From NCBI GenBank assembly GCA_017533605.1, contig JAFWKF010000004.1, positions 1-64,000 on the forward strand: DNA of 64,000 nt, in the 5' to 3' direction. The notes beneath the pieces are model-generated. The model saw nothing but the letters and a program-made list of their open reading frames with translations, did not search any database and was not told the DNA's origin. Shown piece by piece: positions 17,474 to 24,839 of this stretch. The translations under genes were made by a program, and so were the position numbers. Source of the stretch: Candidatus Saccharimonadota bacterium. GTDB lineage: Bacteria; Patescibacteriota; Saccharimonadia; Saccharimonadales; Saccharimonadaceae. Numbering within the stretch: the first letter of the stretch is position 1; each line of letters starts with the position of its first letter.

Positions 17474-18040
17474 ATGGATTATACATTCAATTTCTGGCTA
17501 GGAGTAATTGTTATATCTGTACTCGGCACACTTGCTCATTTTCTCTACGAATGGTCCCACCACAATCGCGCCGTTGGGCTTTTTGCCGCAGTCAACGAAT
17601 CCACTTGGGAGCATATTAAACTTGCCCTCACCGCCACTTTACTCTGGAGTCTCTATGATGGATTCTTCTATGGTGCTTATACAAATTATTTTCTTGCCAA
17701 ACTTCTCAGTCTAATTATTCTCGTATTAGTTATCCCAGCTCTATTTTATTCTTATCGTTCTTTTTCCAAAAAATCTATTCTCGTCATCGATATCGGCATT
17801 TTTTATATAGCTATTTTACTAAGTCAATTATCCTTTTATGGCGTGCTCGTTCTTTCGCCTATTTCTCATGCTGCCCAGTACTTATCTTGTATCGGTCTTT
17901 TTGTTTTCTTTGGCTGTTATATGACGCTAACCCTCGCTCCACTCAAAAATCTGTTGTTTAAAGATCCTATAAATGGCCGCTACGGCTTTCGCGCCCACAG
18001 CGACATTATTAAAAAAATAAAAAAGAAATCTAAAAAATAA
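17474..18040 (+). CDS. Multi-pass membrane protein, DUF6512-like
   Basis: This 188-residue protein has five or six hydrophobic helices and a conserved polar motif near the N-terminus: AHFLYEWSHHNRAVGLFAAVNESTWEHIKL, with the HxLYEW and VNEStWEHxKL blocks typical of the DUF6512 family as I recall it. The C-terminal tail is basic. No function is established. TATAAT ends exactly 6 nt before ATG 17474, so a leaderless transcript is expected. A tRNA promoter follows shortly after the gene. Confidence 0.8.
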   Translation: MDYTFNFWLGVIVISVLGTLAHFLYEWSHHNRAVGLFAAVNESTWEHIKLALTATLLWSLYDGFFYGAYTNYFLAKLLSLIILVLVIPALFYSYRSFSKKSILVIDIGIFYIAILLSQLSFYGVLVLSPISHAAQYLSCIGLFVFFGCYMTLTLAPLKNLLFKDPINGRYGFRAHSDIIKKIKKKSKK

Positions 18041-18150
18041 TTTTTACCATTTTATCCTAAAATATGTTATAATAATGTCGTCACCTAAAAGGTGATGCTC
18101 ATTTAATTTCTAGGTGGATGTTTTTGATTTATTCTTTAGCATCCACATAT

Positions 18151-18227
18151 GCGCCCGTAGCTCAGCTGGATAGAGCGTTTGCTTGCGGAGCAAAAGGTCG
18201 TAGGTTCAAATCCTGTCGGGCGTACCA
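18151..18227 (+). tRNA. tRNA-Arg (anticodon GCG)
   Basis: 77 nt including CCA. The acceptor GCGCCCG pairs with CGGGCGT (one G-U), the D arm contains AGCTCAGCTGGATAGAGC, the anticodon stem TTTGC/GCAAA has loop TTGCGGA (anticodon GCG), and the T arm is GGTTCAAATCC. The nearest promoter (TATAAT at 18068-18073) lies about 80 nt upstream. The leader between them contains TCACCT/AGGTGA and GTGGATG (18114-18120)/CATCCAC (18140-18146) hairpins. Confidence 0.95.
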
Positions 18228-18240
18228 AAAATAAAAAAAT

Positions 18241-18301
18241 GAGAATTTATTCTCGTTTTTTTTGTTTTTGTACGACCGAAATTGGATCCCTATCCTGTCG
18301 G
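18241..18301 (+). terminator. tRNA-Arg terminator followed by degenerate tRNA 3'-end copy
   Basis: GAGAAT-TT-ATTCTC at 18241-18254 followed by a T-run is a plausible intrinsic terminator for the tRNA. Behind it, 18271-18301 holds TACGACCGAAATTGGATCC then ATCCTGTCGG, the last 10 nt matching the T arm and start of the acceptor of the tRNA. The match is short and could be chance, but its position and its GGATCC core resemble the copy behind tRNA-Ser. Confidence 0.5.
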
Positions 18302-18321
18302 ATATAACAAAGAATAAAAAA

Positions 18322-18341
18322 CGCCGAATATAAATTCGGCG
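18322..18341 (-). terminator. Intrinsic terminator of the coiled-coil gene
   Basis: On the minus strand CGCCGAAT and ATTCGGCG pair around a short AT loop and are followed by a T6 run (plus-strand 18316-18321). It lies 8 nt after the stop codon of the minus-strand coiled-coil gene. Confidence 0.8.
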
Positions 18342-18348
18342 CATAATT

Positions 18349-19023
18349 TTAAGAGTGATGATTTTTTATTGTTCTAAGACGAACATAATCTATCTGTGCC
18401 TCATCCATTCGGGACATGCACTCGTCTCTCTCTTTTTTAAGCTTACGAAGGGCTTCAAGTCTTAAGTCAAAAAGCTCTTTCTGCTCTTCGAACCTTCTCT
18501 TTGCCCTATAGTAAGCTGCTTTGTCAACCTCTGGGGTTGCCGCACGCGCAGCTTCTTTCGCTTGTCGGTTTTCTTCGACAAGCATATGAACTTCATCGTT
18601 CAGCTTATCTCTTGCATCACGATGATCGTATGCCTCGAGCATATATGCTGAAGCCTCGCTGGAAAATCCTTTCTCACGATGCTCGTCAGCAAGCTCGAAA
18701 CATTTTTTCATAGCTTGATGCTGCTCATTCGCTTTTATGAGTATTTTTTTAATGATAGGATCATTATGAGCTACTATAGCCCTATAATCATCCCATGCGG
18801 TGTTACCCGCAGTCTGGGCTTCCCTGATTTTAGAGAGCTCAGCTTTCATTTCCTCAAATGCTTTCTGTCTTTCTTCATAAGCAGACTGCATCTGCGAACT
18901 TGCCTCAGCGACTGCCCTTCTGGCGCTAGTATATGCCTTAAAAGCATCTTTCGCTCTTTTTTTGGCATTTCCTAAGGAAATGAAAGTCTCAAACTTGTCG
19001 CTCCTCTCTGTGAGAATATTCAA
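18349..19023 (-). CDS. Charged coiled-coil protein, paralogue of the 31948 gene
   Basis: The protein of about 224 residues is almost wholly helical and charged (Glu, Lys, Arg, Ala) with no membrane segment. It shares a central pattern with the gene at 31948: a tryptophan-bearing WDDYRAIVAHNDP segment, then a helical hairpin with a glycine or acidic turn, then HRDARDKLNDEV. Family unknown. The likely start is TTG 19023, 8 nt after AAAGGTGG; GTG codons further upstream (19035, 19032) overlap that ribosome site. It has a normal leader with TGATATAAT upstream, and codon use looks richer in G/C than that of neighbours. Confidence 0.75.
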   Translation of the reverse strand: MNILTERSDKFETFISLGNAKKRAKDAFKAYTSARRAVAEASSQMQSAYEERQKAFEEMKAELSKIREAQTAGNTAWDDYRAIVAHNDPIIKKILIKANEQHQAMKKCFELADEHREKGFSSEASAYMLEAYDHRDARDKLNDEVHMLVEENRQAKEAARAATPEVDKAAYYRAKRRFEEQKELFDLRLEALRKLKKERDECMSRMDEAQIDYVRLRTIKNHHS

Positions 19024-19147
19024 AATTTTCACCACCTTTCAATTAAAGTACGAGTCCAAAAACAAACTCATCTATATTATATCACATATCACCTAAAAAA
19101 GCAAGCATAATTTTGTTTTTTATAAAAACTTATGCTATAATCAAAAT

Positions 19148-19645
19148 ATGTGGGAAACAATTACTAATATCATACTTATTTTATCAATTATAACTTTAGC
19201 GGCTTTTGGCTGCCTTGGTCTTCACCAGTGGATTACGCGTAAATCCTTCAAAAAAATAGATAAGCAGCTTCGCTGGATGCTTCTGCCAATTGCTTTAGTG
19301 GTGGTGGTTTATCTAATCTGTGACTTATTATTACCTAAGCTTTTCCCAGGTTTTATGCCTACCCGCCCCAATGGTTCCGGCGAACCATCTTTCCCGTCTA
19401 CCCATGTTTTAGTGGTTGCCACAGTATTCTTCTGTACTACTGTATTTCTACCAAAATATGTCAAAGACCGAAGAATGCGTATTGTCCTTGAAATCATCAT
19501 GATTATTTTAATTTCTCTTACCTGTATTGGGCGCGTTTATGCATATATGCACACTCCAATAGATGTGGTTGGTGCCCTGATCTTTGCCTTCATCTTTAGC
19601 GAAATTTACTACCGAATTATCAAGAAAAAGAAATCCAAAAAATGA
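19148..19645 (+). CDS. PAP2-superfamily phosphatase
   Basis: Membrane phosphatases of this superfamily dephosphorylate lipid phosphates such as undecaprenyl pyrophosphate or phosphatidic acid. The 165-residue protein has about four helices. The conserved sites are TRPNGSGEPSFPSTH (RP and PSxH) and GRVYAYMHTPIDVVGA (SR-type R, then HxxxD). TATAAT ends 6 nt before ATG, implying a leaderless mRNA. Its TGA stop overlaps the following HIT gene start (4-nt overlap), coupling their translation. A role in recycling lipid carriers for wall synthesis is likely but not proven. Confidence 0.9.
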   Translation: MWETITNIILILSIITLAAFGCLGLHQWITRKSFKKIDKQLRWMLLPIALVVVVYLICDLLLPKLFPGFMPTRPNGSGEPSFPSTHVLVVATVFFCTTVFLPKYVKDRRMRIVLEIIMIILISLTCIGRVYAYMHTPIDVVGALIFAFIFSEIYYRIIKKKKSKK

Positions 19646-20016
19646 GCAGTGTTTTTACAAAAATTATTAATGGCGAAATCCCCTGTTATAAGATATATGA
19701 AGACGATAAAACTATTGCTTTTCTAGATATTAACCCAGAAACCAAGGGCCATACTTTAGTCATCCCTAAAAATGAGGTTGATAAGATTTACGAGCTTCCC
19801 GAGGAAGACTACCAAGCTCTCATGGCCACCGTTAAAAAACTCTCTAAACACATGGAAGAAGTTCTCGGCGCCCGCACTCTTTGGAAGGTTATCGGCACCG
19901 ATGTCCCCCACGCTCATGTTCATTTATTACCTTACGATGAAACTTGGCAGCACGGCCGCTATTTAAAGCTCACTCCAGAAGAATTTGAGGAAATCCGCAC
20001 CAAACTTGCTTTGTGA
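19642..20016 (+). CDS. HIT-family nucleotide hydrolase or transferase
   Basis: This 124-residue protein is a standard HIT protein: FTKIINGEIPCYKIYED at the N-terminus, then GHTLVIPKNEV, and the histidine triad PHAHVHLLP near 91-99. HIT enzymes cleave nucleoside phosphoramidates or dinucleotides such as Ap4A or AMP-lysine. It overlaps the PAP2 gene by 4 nt and is followed 12 nt later by valS. A dinucleotide-cleaning role next to an aminoacyl-tRNA synthetase is plausible, since synthetases generate aminoacyl adenylates. Confidence 0.93.
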   Translation: MSSVFTKIINGEIPCYKIYEDDKTIAFLDINPETKGHTLVIPKNEVDKIYELPEEDYQALMATVKKLSKHMEEVLGARTLWKVIGTDVPHAHVHLLPYDETWQHGRYLKLTPEEFEEIRTKLAL

Positions 20017-20028
20017 TATAATTAATTC

Positions 20029-22743
20029 ATGAAATTTGCAAGCAGTTATGAACCGGGGGAATATGAATCTGATATCTACGGCGCCTGGGAAGCAAGCGGT
20101 ATTTTTAAGCCACAAGTCCCTACTTACCCTGTAGATAACGATGGCGACGGCAAAGACGACCGCCTAGAATCAAAAACAGCAAAAACCTTTTCTATCGTTA
20201 TGCCACCCCCTAATGCCAATGGCAACTTGCATATTGGTCACGGTCTCACTATTGCCCTAGAAGATTCTCTAACCCGCTACCATCGCCTAAGAGGTGACTC
20301 TTCCTGGTATATTCCAGGCGCTGACCATGCCGGCTTTGAAACCTGGGTGGTTTATGAACGTGAACTAGAAAAACAAGGCCACACCCGTTTTGAATATGAC
20401 CGCGATGACCTCTATAATAAAGTCTGGGATTTTGTCGCTGCGCAGCGTGGCAATATGGAGCTCCAAGTCCGCGCCCTTGGTGCCTCTTGCTCCTGGGATG
20501 ATCTCACCTTTACCCTAGATGAAAACGTTATTGATCGTGTCTATACCACTTTTGAAAAAATGTGGAATGACGGACTGATTTACAGGGGCGAAAAACTCGT
20601 GAATTATTGTCCTAAGCACCAAACTGCCTTTGCGGATATAGAGGTAGAGCACAAAGACGAAAAAGGCACCCTCTGGGATATAGAGTACAAACTAGTAGAC
20701 AGGCCAGCTTCTCTAATTGTTTCAACCACTCGCCCAGAAACTCTGTTTGGTGATACCGCTGTCGCTGTTAACCCCGAAGATGAGCGCTACAAATCCTTGA
20801 TTGGCAAAATGGTCAAACTTCCCCTTACCGACCGCCTTATCCCTGTTATTGCTGACGAACACGCCGACCCCGAATACGGCACCGGTGTTGTTAAGATTAC
20901 TCCCGCTCACGATTTTGACGATTTTGAGGTTGGCGAGCGCCACAATTTAGATCGCGTTCAGGTGATTTCAGAAGATGGCCACATGGTTAATGTTTCAGAG
21001 AAGTATTTTGGTCTCTCCACCGCTGATTGTCGCAAACAAGTTCTGAAAGACTTAAAAGAGAAGGACCTCTTAAAAGGCGAAAAACAGATCGTTCACTCGG
21101 TGGCTCATTGCTACAAATGCGGCACCGTGTTAGAGCCCATGCTTAAAGAACAGTGGTTTGTAGATGTCAAAAAACTCGCCGCCGTCGCCATAGAACACCT
21201 AGAAGACAACGAAATTAAATTTCACCCAGAGAACAAAAAACTCGTTCTTATCGACTATCTTAAAAATCTCAAAGATTGGAATATTTCTCGCCAGATTCCT
21301 TGGGGTATCGCCATCCCAATGTTTAGAAAAGACGACGCCTCTGCCACCGATGAACCGGATTGGATTTTTGACCGCCGTACTAATCTTAAAGAGATTGAGA
21401 AAGGTGGCGTGAAATATGTCCGCGATGAAGACACCTTTGACACTTGGTTCTCCTCTAGCCACTGGCCAATCGTTTGCACAGATTGGGATGAAGAAAACTA
21501 TAGTCCCTATTACCCGCTAAACGTCATGGAAACCGGCGCCGATATTCTCTTTGCTTGGGTCGCTCGCATGATTATGATGGGCCTCTACATCACCGGTAAA
21601 GTCCCCTTCCGCGAAGTATATCTCCACGGTCTTGTTCTTGATGAGCACGGTAAAAAGATGAGCAAAAGCAAAGGCAATGTCATCAACCCAATAGATCTTG
21701 TTACTAAATATGGCTCAGACGCCTTCCGCCTTGGTATTCTCCGTGGTCGTTCTGCTGGCATGAACCAAGCCTTCTCTGAGAATTCCGTCATTGCCGGACG
21801 CAATCTCGCCAACAAACTCTGGAACATCTCTCGCCTCATCCAATCTATTGTGGATGAGGAAGAGACGGCGGATTCGAGGGGATCCGGAGCCTGGCAAGGC
21901 GAGGATGAGCGCGCTCGCCCCGTGGCGACGGGCGCGAGCGACGCGCCCCGAGAAGACGCCATCTCTTTCTCGACTGATAATATGGGTGAAGACTGGATCT
22001 GTCGCGAAATCAACAGTTGTCTAGAACAGGTTGAACAAGACATGAAAACCTATCGCTTTGCTGAAGCCGTTGAAACATTGTATCAGACTATCTGGGATAA
22101 ATACGCCGACTGGTTCTTAGAGAGCCAAAAGATTTTCAAGAATACCGCTCTCTTAAAGAAAACCTTAGAAACTCTCCTCATTGCCCTTCATCCTTTTGCT
22201 CCCTTTGTTACAGAGGCGATTTGGCAAAACATTTCTTGGACAGAAGGCTTTATAGCTACAACTAATTGGCCCGAAAAGCTGCAATATGACCCCATTTCAG
22301 CCGAAAACTTTGAAAACATAAGAATTATCGTGTCTGAAGTCAGAACCACCTTACAGAGCCTTCCAGGCACCAATAACGCCAAAAAATACGAGCTATTATA
22401 TGATAATGATAGCCTCGTTGCCGAAAATGAGCTATTAATCAAGACTTTAACAAGGGTCCCAGCTATTAATAACCTAGGCGGCTCCCCACGTGGCCTCCGT
22501 CTTGCCCTCGCCAATCATGAAATCTACCTAGATGTTCCAGAGAGTGTTATTAAGGAGTACAGAGAAGCCCTCACTGAAAAAATCCTTGCTGTCGGTCGCG
22601 AGCTAGATGCTCTTAATCTCCGTATGGAAAATCCCAACTACACCGAACGCGCCCCTGCTCACCTGGTCAAAGAAACTCAGGATAAAATCACCGAAAAACA
22701 ATCCCTCATCTCTCGTCTCAAGCAGCAGTTAGATATTATTTAA
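20029..22743 (+). CDS. valS: Valyl-tRNA synthetase with palindromic insertion
   Basis: ValRS charges tRNA-Val and edits mischarged threonine. The 904-residue protein has the class I HIGH site as PPPNANGNLHIGHG near 57 and the editing domain with TTRPETLFGDTAVAV near 229. The KMSKS loop is GKKMSKSKGNVI near 542, followed by an anticodon-binding domain and a C-terminal coiled coil. Residues about 610-647, between LWNISRLI and GEDWICREINS, are encoded by a palindromic element and are not expected in other ValRS proteins. TATAAT ends 6 nt before ATG 20029, so the mRNA is probably leaderless even though the synthetase is highly expressed. Confidence 0.96.
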   Translation: MKFASSYEPGEYESDIYGAWEASGIFKPQVPTYPVDNDGDGKDDRLESKTAKTFSIVMPPPNANGNLHIGHGLTIALEDSLTRYHRLRGDSSWYIPGADHAGFETWVVYERELEKQGHTRFEYDRDDLYNKVWDFVAAQRGNMELQVRALGASCSWDDLTFTLDENVIDRVYTTFEKMWNDGLIYRGEKLVNYCPKHQTAFADIEVEHKDEKGTLWDIEYKLVDRPASLIVSTTRPETLFGDTAVAVNPEDERYKSLIGKMVKLPLTDRLIPVIADEHADPEYGTGVVKITPAHDFDDFEVGERHNLDRVQVISEDGHMVNVSEKYFGLSTADCRKQVLKDLKEKDLLKGEKQIVHSVAHCYKCGTVLEPMLKEQWFVDVKKLAAVAIEHLEDNEIKFHPENKKLVLIDYLKNLKDWNISRQIPWGIAIPMFRKDDASATDEPDWIFDRRTNLKEIEKGGVKYVRDEDTFDTWFSSSHWPIVCTDWDEENYSPYYPLNVMETGADILFAWVARMIMMGLYITGKVPFREVYLHGLVLDEHGKKMSKSKGNVINPIDLVTKYGSDAFRLGILRGRSAGMNQAFSENSVIAGRNLANKLWNISRLIQSIVDEEETADSRGSGAWQGEDERARPVATGASDAPREDAISFSTDNMGEDWICREINSCLEQVEQDMKTYRFAEAVETLYQTIWDKYADWFLESQKIFKNTALLKKTLETLLIALHPFAPFVTEAIWQNISWTEGFIATTNWPEKLQYDPISAENFENIRIIVSEVRTTLQSLPGTNNAKKYELLYDNDSLVAENELLIKTLTRVPAINNLGGSPRGLRLALANHEIYLDVPESVIKEYREALTEKILAVGRELDALNLRMENPNYTERAPAHLVKETQDKITEKQSLISRLKQQLDII
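21856..21971 (+). repeat. In-frame palindromic element, family 1, copy in valS
   Basis: The outer arms GAGGAAGAGA-GGCG (21856-21870) and CGCC-TCTCTTTCTC (21957-21971) pair. The core matches the rlmD copy: GATCCGGAGCCTGGCAAGGC-GAGGA, then a hairpin CGCTCGCCCCGT/ACGGG-GCGAGCG with the same GGCG loop (21911-21940), then GACGCGCCCCGA. The hairpin arms differ completely from the rlmD copy yet still pair. The insertion is in frame, and PVATG/DAPR is read in the same frame as in rlmD. Confidence 0.85.
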
Positions 22744-22835
22744 AATATTTTTCAAAATATGCTACAATCATATCTATGAGCTTTTGCTCTGTAACTTAAC
22801 GTTGAGTGTTGCACTTTAACTAAGGAGGGATTGAT

Positions 22836-23344
22836 TTGGGGTAACGAAAATCACAAACAACAACATAAGAGTAAAAACCCCTTCTGAAAGGCTGGCCACA
22901 GTTTTTCAGATAAAAGCAACTGAAGATTTTGAAATTCTTGTCTTTAATGGCATAGATTATCAAAAGGAGAAAATCCACAAAGGCGAACTCGGTGGATTTG
23001 TAGAAAAAGGTGTCATCCTTGGAGATAATTCTTGGCTGCACAGCGACTCCATCATCTTTGGTAACACCAGATTTGAAGGTGTCACTTGCGGCTATGCTAG
23101 GATTGAAGATTCTACTGTAAATAAAGGTACCATCATCGGTGGCCGTACAATTATCGTTGACTCTTCAATTGGTGAGGACGCCACTATCTATGGAACCAAT
23201 AAAATCAAAGGTTCCAAAATTCACAACGAAGTCACAATCATTGAGGCGATCATCAGACAATCGGTGGTCACCAAAGGCGCAGTCGTAAAATGTGCTGGCA
23301 CTATCAAAAACGAAACTGTACAAGGGTTTAAAACCCGCTCCTAA
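22836..23344 (+). CDS. Hexapeptide/left-handed beta-helix-like protein with anomalous start
   Basis: An open frame from 22835 to the TAA at 23342-23344 encodes about 168 residues with repeated short turns (GVILGDNSWLHSDSIIFGNTR, then TIIGGRTIIVDSSIGEDATIYG). This pattern suggests a parallel beta-helix or polymer-forming fold. No ATG, GTG or TTG lies in frame at the 5' end. The well-placed start is TTG 22836, 6 nt after AAGGAGGG, but it reads TTG-GGG-TAA. A -1 slip on the GGGG run (22838-22841) would join it to the main frame, as would one extra G. Either the sequence has an indel, or the gene uses frameshifting or a rare start. Function unknown. Confidence 0.6.
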
Positions 23345-23355
23345 CACTCAACAGG

Positions 23356-23380
23356 GGGCTGCAAAGCGCAGCCCTTTTTT
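23356..23380 (+). terminator. Intrinsic terminator
   Basis: GGGCTGC (23356-23362) pairs with GCAGCCC (23368-23374) and is followed by T6. It ends the beta-helix-like gene. The 10-bp sequence AACACTCAAC just before it (23343-23352) is the exact inverse of GTTGAGTGTT at 22801-22810 in the leader of the same gene. Confidence 0.9.
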
Positions 23381-23588
23381 ATTTTTTGTTATATTTATCC
23401 AAATTAAACATCGGCCTACCCTTTTCACCGTCTATAATTCCCTGTGCTTTCCTTAAGAGTTTAGAAAGCCTCAGCTCGCTTGAAGCTGATCCTATATGCA
23501 CGGTCTTAACCACTTTTCCCTGTTCCTTGTAGCACACTTGCACGCCAGTCGCACCAGAAGTCGTTTTGAATTTTCGGATATAAGCCAT
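23379..23588 (-). CDS. Short protein resembling the N-terminus of IS1634-type transposases
   Basis: The 69-residue protein reads AYIRKFKTTSGATGVQVCYKEQGKVVKTVHIGSASSE. This matches the N-terminal pattern of IS1634/IS4-group transposases (FIR..KT.SGATAVQ, then HIGSA). The catalytic DDE domain is absent and no terminal inverted repeats of an IS were seen. The gene is intact: TATAAT lies exactly 6 nt before ATG 23588 and the frame is clean. It may be a remnant or a domesticated DNA-binding fragment. Confidence 0.7.
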   Translation of the reverse strand: MAYIRKFKTTSGATGVQVCYKEQGKVVKTVHIGSASSELRLSKLLRKAQGIIDGEKGRPMFNLDKYNKK

Positions 23589-23606
23589 AAACCAATTATA
23601 CACCAA

Positions 23607-23929
23607 AAATCCGCAACCTTTTCCACAAAAGCATAGCCGCTTTAACTGTTTATTCCCTTATGTCTAGCAACCGCAGCCGCTGGCAACCCAACTTGACAAA
23701 CCAAAGCACAAGCACTAAAATGGAGCCAACAGCTACCGCCGCGTGCCGTAGTTGGGAGCAACTTTAGCAACCGAGAATCTAAGTTAGACCAAAGAACGTA
23801 ATTGCTAAAGTAAAAATCTAGTCAAAAAACGACCAGGGAAGTACCCCAGAGCCGAAAATTTTGATATGTCATAAAAACCATAAGCAGTCAATAAAAAGCA
23901 CGTGTTTTTATTTGTGATATAATAATTTC
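23607..23929. ncRNA. Intergenic region with candidate structured RNA
   Basis: The longest gene-free stretch (323 nt) holds ordered structure. TTGACA (23693-23698) and TAAAAT (23716-23721) are spaced by 17 nt, a near-consensus plus-strand promoter. Downstream, CCAAC-AG-CTAC pairs with GTAG-TTGG, and ACTTTAGCAA pairs perfectly over 10 bp with TTGCTAAAGT around an inner TCTAA/TTAGA. AATAAAAA then pairs with TTTTTATT as a terminator-like hairpin just before the FemAB promoter. No tRNA-like end, RNase P or SRP RNA signature was found. A small RNA of about 180 nt starting near 23728 is inferred. Confidence 0.4.
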
Positions 23930-24838
23930 ATGAATATTCCGTTACTTCAGTCAAAAGCATGGGAGAAACTCCAGCAAGATTTAAGTGAAAACACCTTCAT
24001 CCACCAGGGAACCGACTACCAATTTTTAGCCATTTTAAAAAATACCCCCTTAGGTAATTACCTATATGTCCCGTACGGCCCTGTTGCCACCGACAAAACC
24101 TCATTTAAAGCAGCTATTAAAGCTCTCACCATTCTTGCTGATCAAACTGAATCCATTTTCATCCGCGTAGAACCTCAAAATCCAGGTTTTATTAGTTCTT
24201 TCCCTAAAAACACTCATAAATCCACCGATTTAAACCCCAAAGAAACCTGGATTTTGGATCTAAAAAACGGGGAATTGAAAGACAAGCTTCCGGAAAGACT
24301 AGTAAGATATCACAAAAATGCCGCCAAAAACGGCCTTACTATCACCACTAGTCACAATCCCGAAGACATTAAATATCTCTTAAAACTCCAAACCTCCCTC
24401 GCCAAGAAAAAGGGAATTAACACCTTTTCCAAAGAATACCTCAAAACCGAGCTTGCCCAGCCTTTTGCCACCTTGTATTTAGTAGAGTATGAAAAGGAAA
24501 TTGTAGCTGCCGGCTTAGTGTTTGATGATAAAACCACTAGATATAACCTTCAAGGTGCTCAATCCGAAAAGGGAAGAAAACTCCACGCCACCGGCATTCT
24601 CACTATTCAGCTAATCTATGATGCCAAAGAAAAGGGTCTCAAAACCTTTGATTTCTGGGGAATTGCCCCAGAAAATGCCCCCAAAAATCACCCATGGGCT
24701 GGCTTTACAGGCTTTAAAAAGACCTTTAAAGGCGAACAAATAAATTACGCCGGCACCTATGATATCGTCGTTAAACCCGTCAAATATCGCCTCTATCAGC
24801 TCACCCGCAAAATTAATCGTTTACTAAGAAAGGTCTAA
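23930..24838 (+). CDS. FemAB-family peptidoglycan bridge transferase (first of pair)
   Basis: FemAB/FemX enzymes transfer amino acids from aminoacyl-tRNA to lipid II to build cross-bridges. The 302-residue protein has the GNAT-like fold: the N-terminal SKAWEKLQQDL and the PYGPVA segment near 48. A TWILDLKNG strand follows, and the C-terminal GILTIQLIYDAKEKGLKTFDFWGIAPE plus GFTGFKKTFKGE block is a hallmark of the family. TATAAT ends 6 nt before ATG. The next gene is a second FemAB 1 nt downstream, so they form an operon that may add successive residues. Confidence 0.9.
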   Translation: MNIPLLQSKAWEKLQQDLSENTFIHQGTDYQFLAILKNTPLGNYLYVPYGPVATDKTSFKAAIKALTILADQTESIFIRVEPQNPGFISSFPKNTHKSTDLNPKETWILDLKNGELKDKLPERLVRYHKNAAKNGLTITTSHNPEDIKYLLKLQTSLAKKKGINTFSKEYLKTELAQPFATLYLVEYEKEIVAAGLVFDDKTTRYNLQGAQSEKGRKLHATGILTIQLIYDAKEKGLKTFDFWGIAPENAPKNHPWAGFTGFKKTFKGEQINYAGTYDIVVKPVKYRLYQLTRKINRLLRKV

Positions 24839-24839
24839 C

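Noticed and set aside
7531-20016. UGA recoded as glycine, as in Gracilibacteria or SR1
   Set aside because: dnaN, the PAP2 gene and the HIT gene end at TGA in the expected places with overlapping downstream starts, so UGA is a stop.
22820-23041. Minus-strand frame of 73 codons
   Set aside because: Shadow of the beta-helix-like gene; no ribosome site or promoter and no recognisable protein pattern.
23607-23929. tmRNA, RNase P RNA, SRP RNA or 6S RNA in the long gap
   Set aside because: None of the diagnostic sequences (tRNA-like end, RNase P core, SRP tetraloop helix, long 6S rod) was found on either strand.
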